Assembly: GCF_923077115.1 (NCBI RefSeq)
Contig: NZ_CAKLPX010000001.1
Span: 682,001 to 746,000, forward strand
Direction: 5' to 3'
Length of the DNA stretch: 64,000 nucleotides
From: Sinobacterium norvegicum
Lineage (GTDB): Bacteria > Pseudomonadota > Gammaproteobacteria > Pseudomonadales > Sinobacteriaceae
The stretch's first letter is position 1. Each line of letters begins with the position of its first letter. The notes under the pieces were generated by a model. That model ran no database searches. It saw nothing but the letters and a program-made list of their open reading frames with translations, and was not told the origin of the DNA. The translations under genes and the position numbers were made by a program. Shown here piece by piece: positions 18,378-25,709 of the stretch.

Positions 18378-18410
18378 TATCATCGCCCGTTGTTGCAACG
18401 GGCGATGATA
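18378..18410. terminator. Perfect 15-bp hairpin between convergent genes
   Basis: TATCATCGCCCGTTG pairs perfectly with CAACGGGCGATGATA around a TTG triloop, between the stops of the maoC-like gene and the convergent unknown gene. There is no T-run on either side, so it is a strong structure but not a canonical intrinsic terminator. Confidence 0.6.
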
Positions 18411-18419
18411 CAGTATGGT

Positions 18420-18905
18420 TTATTCTTGCGGCTTAATACCCTGTGCCTTAGGATCTAAATAGTTGAGGCTGTAAAGAATTCTACCGGGGGCCTGTGTCGA
18501 CATACCCAACATCAAAATATTCAACCTTTCCCCATCTTGCATCATCGCCGGAATATTAAACAAGTGATTAGCACCCTCGCTATCGCTGCGCATATTGACT
18601 CGATCCGGTGCTGCCGATTTCAAGCGCTGGTCTATACGCGCCACCAACAACTCAAGCTGTTTCTTAAAGATACTAAAATTGAGCTTACCTTGATAATGCT
18701 CGCGGTACATTTTCACATCGACCTTTAGCTCGGTGCCATCTTCCATTTTAACCGTGACGATAAAGGCCGTTTTTCCTTCCAGCAAACCAGCGTAAAGGCG
18801 CTTGGCCTGAACCCGAGAAGCCTCGAGAAATGCTTTGTAAATGAGGTTATTACCCAGTGCCAATAGTTTTTCAGGAGTCAGTGAATGCTCTACAAAGTCG
18901 CTCAT
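18420..18905 (-). CDS. Hypothetical protein, unrecognised family
   Basis: This 161-residue cytoplasmic protein has no signal peptide or transmembrane segment. It has an N-terminal helical part (LTPEKLLALGNNLIYKAFLEASRVQAKRL) and a beta-rich middle (FIVTVKMEDGTELKVDVKMY). A helix LELLVARIDQRLK then leads to a C-terminal region with hydrophobic beta strands. I do not recognise the family and see no active-site pattern. The codon usage looks like that of the neighbours, and the frame is clean over its whole length, so it is probably a real gene. Confidence 0.65.
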   Translation of the reverse strand: MSDFVEHSLTPEKLLALGNNLIYKAFLEASRVQAKRLYAGLLEGKTAFIVTVKMEDGTELKVDVKMYREHYQGKLNFSIFKKQLELLVARIDQRLKSAAPDRVNMRSDSEGANHLFNIPAMMQDGERLNILMLGMSTQAPGRILYSLNYLDPKAQGIKPQE

Positions 18906-19304
18906 ACAACGGTATCTCTTATTAGTATCGGTAAATTATTCGGTTAACTGTATGACTGTTTTATACAACACCTTGCTAGCAACACCAAGTGTTTTCACTC
19001 TCCTCCATCCCCGCCTCCTCAATACAAGCCAGCAATCCAGCCTAATCTATTAGATGAATCTGTTACCAATGGGTAACACCACTGTTTATCCGTCGCCCGC
19101 TTTGTGAGCCAATCCCACCACAAACAGCCAACGGCTCGACAGATCGACGTTACTGCGCCAACAAAAAGGCCGATTTGTTGATGCAATCTTCAACAAAAAA
19201 TAGCACAATAGTGCCAATAACAATCAAAGCAGTTATGGCTAACGTTTAACCTAGGAGACGTGGCTGCTCCGGTTCAAGTGAACCCAGCAGGCCAAACAAT
19301 AAAT
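18906..19304. other. Intergenic region with two small inverted repeats
   Basis: No gene is seen in these 399 bases between divergent transcription units. Two inverted repeats stand out: TGTTACC-AATG-GGTAACA at 19061-19078, and TTTGTTGA-TGCAATCT-TCAACAAA at 19174-19197. Either could be an operator for the flanking genes; this is only a suggestion from symmetry. Confidence 0.35.
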
Positions 19305-20402
19305 ATGTTTAACAAAATCTTCAAAACTTTTGCTAGTTGCGCCGCCTTTATTTTAGCCTCTTCCTCTTTTGCCGGTACCCTCGCGCAAGAACAGGTGCAA
19401 CTCAAACAATATCAGAACGAAATCGCCGAACTCTCCTCGGTCAACGGTGATATCGCACAAAACATTACCGAGCTCGAGCAGGATATCGCCAAGCTTAACA
19501 AGAAGATGCCGGCCATTGAGTCCTCCTACCTAGAACAACAGAAAGCACTTAAAGAGGCCGAGGAAACAGCAAAAAACAACCCCAGCAGCTCGACGGAAGG
19601 CAAGGCCAAGAATGCCAGCTTTAAATTCTATCTGGCAGAGAGAAAGTACAAAAAACTTGATAACAACATCGCACAAGCCGAGCAGCAGTTAAGCGAGATG
19701 CAGGTGGCTCTAGCCTCGAACAAAAAGCAGATTGAACAAAATAAGTCCCGCATTGTTATCAGCGATGAGTACATTAAAAAACTTCAGTATGATCAGAAAA
19801 ATCAGTTACAAGCCTCTGAAGCAGCGAAATCTCGTCGCCAACAGGAACTCCAACGCGTGCAGCAAGATCAACTGGCGGCAGAAAAAGAAATTGAAGCATT
19901 AAAAGAACAGCTACGCCTCGCCGAACTCAAGGCTCAAAACACTGCAAAGCAAGTCGCACAGCCAAAAGCACGGCCCGCTTTCCCTGATGCTGTTGTTGAA
20001 GAGGCTGCCCCTGTCGCGGCAGTCGTGCCCGATGTGGTTAAGCAATCTCCAACACTGATTACCGACAGAGACGAGGCGAGCAAAGCACTGGAAGCCCTTG
20101 ACCAGCGAGTTGCAGCCGACAATAGCCGCAGCAAGAAGATTAACAAGATTCTTCACATCAAAACCTACAGCAACAACGAACTCATCAAACAGAGTTCACA
20201 CACCATGAAATACCTCAGTAATGATCAGTACCGTGCCAAGGCTCAGGTACGACCCGGCACCAATAAGTTAATTATCGGTAGCAATAGCTGGACAGTGGAA
20301 ATCCCAAGCGAAGATAAACGTGATAATTACTATTTCATTTTGGATAACCGCGAAGCCGCCAAGCCAGAGTTTAAAGCGTATAACAGCAGCTTGGTAAAAT
20401 AA
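19305..20402 (+). CDS. Exported coiled-coil protein of unknown function
   Basis: The protein of about 365 residues begins with a signal peptide (MFNKIFKTFASCAAFILASSSFAG). Long heptad-like coiled coils then run to about residue 210: QLKQYQNEIAELSSVNGDIAQNI, repeated Q/E/K-rich helices, and EKEIEALKEQLRLAEL. An Ala/Pro/Val-rich linker follows, and a small beta-rich C-terminal domain (RPGTNKLIIGSNSWTVEIP, YYFILDN) ends the protein. It should be periplasmic. I do not recognise a family. A GTG at 19260 in the same frame has AGGAG only two bases upstream, so I chose ATG 19305, which begins the signal peptide. Confidence 0.75.
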   Translation: MFNKIFKTFASCAAFILASSSFAGTLAQEQVQLKQYQNEIAELSSVNGDIAQNITELEQDIAKLNKKMPAIESSYLEQQKALKEAEETAKNNPSSSTEGKAKNASFKFYLAERKYKKLDNNIAQAEQQLSEMQVALASNKKQIEQNKSRIVISDEYIKKLQYDQKNQLQASEAAKSRRQQELQRVQQDQLAAEKEIEALKEQLRLAELKAQNTAKQVAQPKARPAFPDAVVEEAAPVAAVVPDVVKQSPTLITDRDEASKALEALDQRVAADNSRSKKINKILHIKTYSNNELIKQSSHTMKYLSNDQYRAKAQVRPGTNKLIIGSNSWTVEIPSEDKRDNYYFILDNREAAKPEFKAYNSSLVK

Positions 20403-20409
20403 CCTCACA

Positions 20410-20432
20410 AGGCTTGGGCTATTCCCAAGCCT
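20410..20432 (+). terminator. Hairpin after the coiled-coil protein gene
   Basis: A nine-pair perfect stem (AGGCTTGGG with CCCAAGCCT) around a five-base loop starts eight bases after the stop. No T-run follows, so termination is only suggested. Confidence 0.45.
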
Positions 20433-20539
20433 GTGTCTGCCAGACTTTTCCGACCAGCATCAAACTGCTAAAATTGACATAGCCGCCAAGTGTACGAAGA
20501 CACTGGCATTCGCTCTCGACCGCCTATGCAGCCCTGTTT

Positions 20540-22600
20540 ATGTCAGCCAGCACCAGCACTATATCCCCTGCCACCATCTGTTTCGATAATGACGGCACCC
20601 CTGTGTCGACGATGTATGATGATTTTTACTTCTCCACCGACAACGGTTATCAAGAATCCCAATATACTTTTCTTGAGGGCAATCAGCTGGCAGAGCGATG
20701 GCAGCAGCTCAAACATCAACAACGCGGTAACTTTGTTATTGCCGAAGCGGGTTTTGGCAGTGGCCTCAATTTTTTGGCTGCAGCCGAACTTTGGCTGAAA
20801 ACAGCACCAGAACACTGGCAACTGCACTTTATCAGCAGCGAAAAACACCCATTATCCAAGGCCGATTTAACGGCGGCACTAGCCCTTTGGCCTTCACTGT
20901 CCACGCTAAGCCAAGCACTCATCAACAATTATCCACCGCTGGTCCCAGGCATACACTGCATACCGCTATTTAACGGACGGATACATTTACAACTTGGTTT
21001 TGGCGACAGCAGTGAAATATTTGAGCAGTTTTCTGACACTGACTTTGCCGCCAGCATTGGCCGTCGACGTCGCGCCGTCGATGCTTGGTTTCTCGATGGT
21101 TTTTCACCGGCAAAAAACCCTGACATGTGGCGTGATGACGTTTTTTCAGCCATTGCCCTGCTCTCTCAGCCCGGCACGACACTGGCGACTTTTACCGCCG
21201 CCAGCCAGGTCAGAAAACAACTGAGCCGCCACGGCTTTACTGTCTCGAAACGTCGGGGCTACGGTGTGAAGCGTGAGATGCTAACGGCCTCGATGGATGC
21301 CGCACACTGCCGCTGGCCAGCCATCACGGCGAAGGCAAGAGCCCCTTGGTATTTATCGCCACCGCAGAGCGAGCCAATAGCCGGCCAGCAGGTTACTGTG
21401 ATTGGTGCCGGGATTGCTGGCATGCAAACAGCTTATTCTCTCGCCAATCGCGGCATTGACGTTACTGTACTTGAGGCCAAAAGCGAGCCCGCCAGTGTCG
21501 CCTCGGGCAACCCTCAGGGCATTTTATATACTCGCCTCTCACCGGGCCAAGGTGAACTCAGCCAATTTGCCATGTTGAGCTACATTTACGCAACCAACCA
21601 GTACAAACAACTGTTTGCCAAAAACTCACTGCAAAGCCCACGTGACGGGCAGTTATGCGGCACATTGCAGCTGGCCTTTAACGCTAAAGAACTGCGTCAG
21701 GCTGAGAAAATTGCTGATAGCTTTAGCCACCAAGATGATTTGGTACAGTTTCAATCAGCCGATCAAGCCAGCTTAACTGCAGGTACCACTTGCGAACACG
21801 GCGGTTTGTTTTACCCGGCTTCTGGATGGCTGCACCCGAAGTCTGCCTGCCTAGCCCTGAGTCAACACCCTCGAATTAAAGTAATCACCGAGACACGGGT
21901 AAGCCAATTAGAACACACCGGGTCTCAGTGGCAGCTTCACTGCCAGGGGCAACAGAGTCGTCAGGCCGACACGGTCGTCATTGCCACCGCCGAATTCATC
22001 CAGCAGTTTGCACAAACTGAGCGACTACCGGTAAAGCCTATTCGCGGCCAAATCACTAAATTTAACAGCAGTAACCATAGTGAAAAACTCAGCTGCGTCG
22101 TCTGCCATGAAGGCTATCTAACCCCTTCGCTGAACCACAGCCATACTATTGGCGCCAGTTTCAACCAAGATGACGACAGCACGATACTGAACCCAAGAGA
22201 CCACCTCAGTAACATCGCCAAACTGCAACAGGCAATGCCCAGTTTCAGTGCCGGCATCGACTTCCAGCAACCGCTGTCAGGACGCGCAGGGTTTCGCTGC
22301 ACCACGCCGGATTACTTACCGATTGTTGGCCCTGTGGCTGACTATCAGCAGAGCAAGACCACATTACAGCCGCTGGCTAAAAACGCCAAAGCCCGCCTAC
22401 CGATCAGTGCCAATTTCTACCCCAATCTTTATATCAATATCGGCCACGGCTCTAGAGGCCTGACCTCGACACCGCTATGCGGCGAATTGATAGCCAGCTA
22501 TATTTGCCACAGCCCCAGTCCGATTAGCTGGCAGTTGTCACGCGCTCTTAACCCGGCTCGTTTTCTGGTCCGGGCCATCTGCCGCAAAGAAGCAGTCTGA
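20540..22600 (+). CDS. mnmC: Bifunctional tRNA (mnm5s2U34) methyltransferase / FAD-dependent cmnm5(s2)U34 oxidoreductase
   Basis: MnmC completes 5-methylaminomethyl-2-thiouridine at the wobble base of tRNAs. The N-terminal methyltransferase shows DDFYFSTDNGYQES, a SAM-binding segment FVIAEAGFGSGLNFLAA (about residues 65-80) and VDAWFLDGFSPAKNPDMW. The C-terminal oxidase begins with the FAD motif VTVIGAGIAGMQTAYSLANRG near residue 285 and ends with INIGHGSRGLTSTPLCGE. The 686-residue length fits E. coli MnmC. Its TGA overlaps the ATG of the next gene by one base, so the two are translationally coupled. Confidence 0.96.
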   Translation: MSASTSTISPATICFDNDGTPVSTMYDDFYFSTDNGYQESQYTFLEGNQLAERWQQLKHQQRGNFVIAEAGFGSGLNFLAAAELWLKTAPEHWQLHFISSEKHPLSKADLTAALALWPSLSTLSQALINNYPPLVPGIHCIPLFNGRIHLQLGFGDSSEIFEQFSDTDFAASIGRRRRAVDAWFLDGFSPAKNPDMWRDDVFSAIALLSQPGTTLATFTAASQVRKQLSRHGFTVSKRRGYGVKREMLTASMDAAHCRWPAITAKARAPWYLSPPQSEPIAGQQVTVIGAGIAGMQTAYSLANRGIDVTVLEAKSEPASVASGNPQGILYTRLSPGQGELSQFAMLSYIYATNQYKQLFAKNSLQSPRDGQLCGTLQLAFNAKELRQAEKIADSFSHQDDLVQFQSADQASLTAGTTCEHGGLFYPASGWLHPKSACLALSQHPRIKVITETRVSQLEHTGSQWQLHCQGQQSRQADTVVIATAEFIQQFAQTERLPVKPIRGQITKFNSSNHSEKLSCVVCHEGYLTPSLNHSHTIGASFNQDDDSTILNPRDHLSNIAKLQQAMPSFSAGIDFQQPLSGRAGFRCTTPDYLPIVGPVADYQQSKTTLQPLAKNAKARLPISANFYPNLYINIGHGSRGLTSTPLCGELIASYICHSPSPISWQLSRALNPARFLVRAICRKEAV

Positions 22601-23412
22601 TGACCACCGTTGCAACAGCACTGTGTCGCCTCTTCAAGCCAGCACTGCTGGCCGGTATGTTATTACTGGTATCACAAGCGAGTCTGGCCGACTGGCGCAG
22701 GGTAATAGTTACCGATAACTTGACGCTCACTCCTCTGGCCAGAATCAACAAGAATCATGGTTTTTTTACGCAAGGTTTAACCGTCGATAATAATGTTTTT
22801 TTTGAGAGCAACGGCCAGTATGGTCAATCGACACTCTGTCGCAGCAAAATATTAAACCAAAATTTAACCCAGCCCCAATGCCACTCGATTAGAGCGGACT
22901 TCTTCGCTGAGGGAATCACCATCATCAACGACAGTGTGTTTCAACTCACCTGGCGTGAGAACACGTTGATTGAGTATCACAAAAAAACATTGGAACCGAT
23001 CAAAAGTTATCACTACAGTGGACAAGGCTGGGGGCTAACAAACAACAAACGTTATTTCATCATGAGTGACGGCAGCAGCAGTATTCAGCTGAGGAATTTA
23101 GCCACCTTTAACACAGAACGAACACTGCCCATTCGCCACAATGACAAGCCGCTCAGCAAGATCAACGAACTGGAATGGATTAACAACAGACTTTGGGCAA
23201 ACCAGTGGCACAGTGATTCTATTTTTCTTATTGACCTGAGCAACGGCCAAGTTGATGAAGTCATCGACTTTAGTCACTTATTAGCCACAAAACTCAGACC
23301 TCATTCACAGGCCGTACTCAATGGTATTGCCTTTGATAAGGCGAATAACCAACTTTATATTACCGGCAAGCATTGGCCATATTACTACCTGTATCAATTA
23401 ACTGAACATTGA
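22600..23412 (+). CDS. Glutaminyl-peptide cyclotransferase, plant/bacterial beta-propeller type
   Basis: The 270-residue protein has a signal peptide (ending in ASLA-DWR) and is probably periplasmic. The PF05096-type pattern is visible: FFTQGLTVDNNVFFESNGQYGQST, FFAEGITIINDSVFQLTWRENTLIEYH, GWGLTNNKRYFIMSDGSS, INELEWINNRLWANQW and LNGIAFDKANNQLYITGKHW. These are the propeller blades of the enzymes that convert N-terminal glutamine to pyroglutamate. Coupling to mnmC by a one-base overlap suggests shared expression but no known functional link. Confidence 0.9.
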   Translation: MTTVATALCRLFKPALLAGMLLLVSQASLADWRRVIVTDNLTLTPLARINKNHGFFTQGLTVDNNVFFESNGQYGQSTLCRSKILNQNLTQPQCHSIRADFFAEGITIINDSVFQLTWRENTLIEYHKKTLEPIKSYHYSGQGWGLTNNKRYFIMSDGSSSIQLRNLATFNTERTLPIRHNDKPLSKINELEWINNRLWANQWHSDSIFLIDLSNGQVDEVIDFSHLLATKLRPHSQAVLNGIAFDKANNQLYITGKHWPYYYLYQLTEH

Positions 23413-23420
23413 ACTGATCG

Positions 23421-24497
23421 TCAGGCCTGCAGTACACGAGTGCTGCACACTTTATTACGACCGTTAGATTTAGCTTGATACAGAGCATTGTCAGCACTGT
23501 GAACCAACCACTGCCCCATCCGCTGAAAGCCACTGTCCTGTGTCTCATGAATGTGACAGGTGGCAACGCCCACCGAGACAGATATTTTAAACGGTATGGT
23601 ATCGGGCACATCGATCAAACGATTACTCACCGTTTGACGAATACGCTCCGCAATCTCTAAGGCGTCGCTCATGCCACAACTGGGCAGCAGCACAGCAAAC
23701 TCCTCACCACCATAACGAGCCAACAAATCACTTTGACGTAGCTGAGACTGGATTCTATCGACCACCTGTTGCAGCGCCATATCGCCAACACAGTGACCAT
23801 AGCTGTCATTAATCATCTTAAAAAAATCGATATCAATAAAGAGGCATGACAAACAATCACCGCTTCGACAGGCCCGCCCCACCTCACGCAACAAATCGAT
23901 TTCAAACCCCCGCCGATTCCTTACCTTAGTTAATACATCGATAACACTCAAATGAGCTAGGTACTGCTGATTAATACAGTTGTCCAACGATGCCGCAATC
24001 ACAGCGCTGAGATGATTGAGCAGCTGCTCACTGGCCTCAGATAATGTCACCACACCCGGGGCGACACTGTATTGCAAGCTGCCAATCAACTGCTTGCCCC
24101 GTAGCAGAGGTAGCAGCAGAGTATCTGTTGAAAGAGCATCTTCATCAGCGGTGATAATTTGAGCCTTAAAGTCCCCTTGGTAGAGCGGTTTAAAGCTTTC
24201 ATCAGTGCGATACACATAGAGCCCGGCAATCACGCTCCCCTCTTCCTCCTCAGCCATCAACAACTCTATATTTTCAGTTTCCCTGTCGACAAGGTGCAAA
24301 CTGGCTCCGAGCAGTTCAAACCGCTGCGGCACGACCTCAAGTAATAATTGGGCAATATGATGAATGGATTGGCAGGCCAGTAACTCCATCTCTATATCGT
24401 GATAGTAATTAAACAGCGTCAAGTATTGCCGGTCGAGGCTCATCAAATCGCCGAGGAACTTATTGGCCAGATTGTGGTTTTGTTGCTGATCATCCAT
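23421..24497 (-). CDS. Diguanylate cyclase with N-terminal GAF-like sensor domain
   Basis: This 358-residue soluble protein has an N-terminal GAF-like domain (roughly residues 40-175) reminiscent of DUF484-type sensors. A short helix (LAHLSVIDVLTKVRNRRGFE) links it to a complete GGDEF domain. The active-site loop is RYGGEEF, preceded by an inhibitory-site RxxD (RQSD) at the canonical five-residue distance, so it should synthesise c-di-GMP and be product-inhibited. No transmembrane helix is present. It faces the glutaminyl cyclase gene convergently. Confidence 0.92.
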   Translation of the reverse strand: MDDQQQNHNLANKFLGDLMSLDRQYLTLFNYYHDIEMELLACQSIHHIAQLLLEVVPQRFELLGASLHLVDRETENIELLMAEEEEGSVIAGLYVYRTDESFKPLYQGDFKAQIITADEDALSTDTLLLPLLRGKQLIGSLQYSVAPGVVTLSEASEQLLNHLSAVIAASLDNCINQQYLAHLSVIDVLTKVRNRRGFEIDLLREVGRACRSGDCLSCLFIDIDFFKMINDSYGHCVGDMALQQVVDRIQSQLRQSDLLARYGGEEFAVLLPSCGMSDALEIAERIRQTVSNRLIDVPDTIPFKISVSVGVATCHIHETQDSGFQRMGQWLVHSADNALYQAKSNGRNKVCSTRVLQA

Positions 24498-24885
24498 GGC
24501 TACCTACCTAAAAACTGTCGGTGGCGTTGAACGCGTGTCAGCACCTTTACGATGCCGCCATACAGTCAATACCAATATGGGCAATAATGGTAGAGCCTTC
24601 CTAGCCCGTACCTCAGTGGTAAAAATGGCTTCTTACAGCCGCAACCCATTGTGTTTTAGTGTTTTATTATATTTTAAACGTCACGTTTACTATTAACTTA
24701 AAGATAGCCTATCTACTGTTTAATAACAGTCCGGCTAACCGCCGTTTGCTCACTTTTTTTTAAGCCTTTATAATTGCTGCCATTAACAAGGATTGATATT
24801 TGTTAATATTGCGCGGTTTAGCTAAATTTTGACTATACCTCCCCCCTCATTTCAGTACGATACCACTGCAGGGCCAAGATCGACT
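24498..24885. other. Intergenic region between divergent GGDEF and tapT genes
   Basis: These 388 bases hold no convincing gene. The right half is AT-rich and probably contains promoters. A palindrome ACTGTT-TAAT-AACAGT lies at 24715-24730. It resembles but does not match the LexA consensus, because the spacing is too short. Confidence 0.3.
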
Positions 24886-25506
24886 ATGAGCCAACACTCC
24901 CCTAAAAGGCCACACTGCAACAACTGCCAACGCCCTGCCAGCGTCTGCCTTTGTCACCACATTACCGCCATAAACAATACCCTCAATGTAATTATTTATC
25001 GCCACCCCAGCGAACGTTCGAAGGCTGTTGGCACTGCTGCACTCACCTCTCTCAGTCTTCAGCACTGTCAACTCATCGATGGCGAACAGGTCAATCTTGC
25101 CGCCGACATCGATGCCGACGAGTGTCTGCTGGTCTTCCCTGAAGTAGAGCTGCCTAAAAACATGACGCCAGTGGATACTCAAAACAGCAACCAACAAGCC
25201 CACACGATCAAACATTTGATCTTTCTCGATGGTACTTGGAAAAAAGCACGTAAGATGTATTATCTCAGCCCCGCCTTACACACGCTGAAAAAGCTGACCC
25301 TAGACCTCTCAAACACCCATGCTAACTACCAGATTCGCAAGGCGGAAAAGCCGGGCCAGCTATCGACCTTAGAAGCGGTTGCCTGCGCCCTTAGTCAACT
25401 CGAGCAAAAACCCGACAAATATCAGCCACTGTTAGCGCTACAACAGGCAATGGTCGAACAACAACTCGCCGCGATGCCCGCAGAGATAAAACACCGGTAC
25501 CCTTGA
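24886..25506 (+). CDS. tapT: tRNA-uridine aminocarboxypropyltransferase (DTW domain, TapT/YfiP type)
   Basis: The enzyme installs acp3U at position 47 of tRNAs from S-adenosylmethionine. The N-terminus carries a zinc-ribbon-like HCNNCQRPASVCLCHH. The DTW signature FLDGTWKKARKM and the KAEKPGQLSTLEAVA segment match E. coli YfiP. The frame extends 57 bases upstream to a TTG at 24829, but ATG 24886 gives the normal N-terminus. It is a stand-alone gene, divergent from the GGDEF gene. Confidence 0.9.
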   Translation: MSQHSPKRPHCNNCQRPASVCLCHHITAINNTLNVIIYRHPSERSKAVGTAALTSLSLQHCQLIDGEQVNLAADIDADECLLVFPEVELPKNMTPVDTQNSNQQAHTIKHLIFLDGTWKKARKMYYLSPALHTLKKLTLDLSNTHANYQIRKAEKPGQLSTLEAVACALSQLEQKPDKYQPLLALQQAMVEQQLAAMPAEIKHRYP

Positions 25507-25709
25507 TAAGCTACTGAGCCGTCTCCATATTGATACTAATTCATACTTTGGCAGGCAATCGCTGCTAGAATAGGTCGCAGACGCCATATTCACTGCTTTT
25601 TCACGCGGTGAACAGACTCTTTCGGTGACAGCCGAGCACCGACTTCAGCACCACTAGCCACCGTGCCACTAAACTTAACGACCGACTTATACCGGGGAAT
25701 ACTAAACTG

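Noticed and set aside
24715..24730. LexA-like palindrome ACTGTT-TAAT-AACAGT
   Set aside because: The LexA consensus needs eight bases between CTGT and ACAG; here there are six, and neither flanking gene is an SOS gene.
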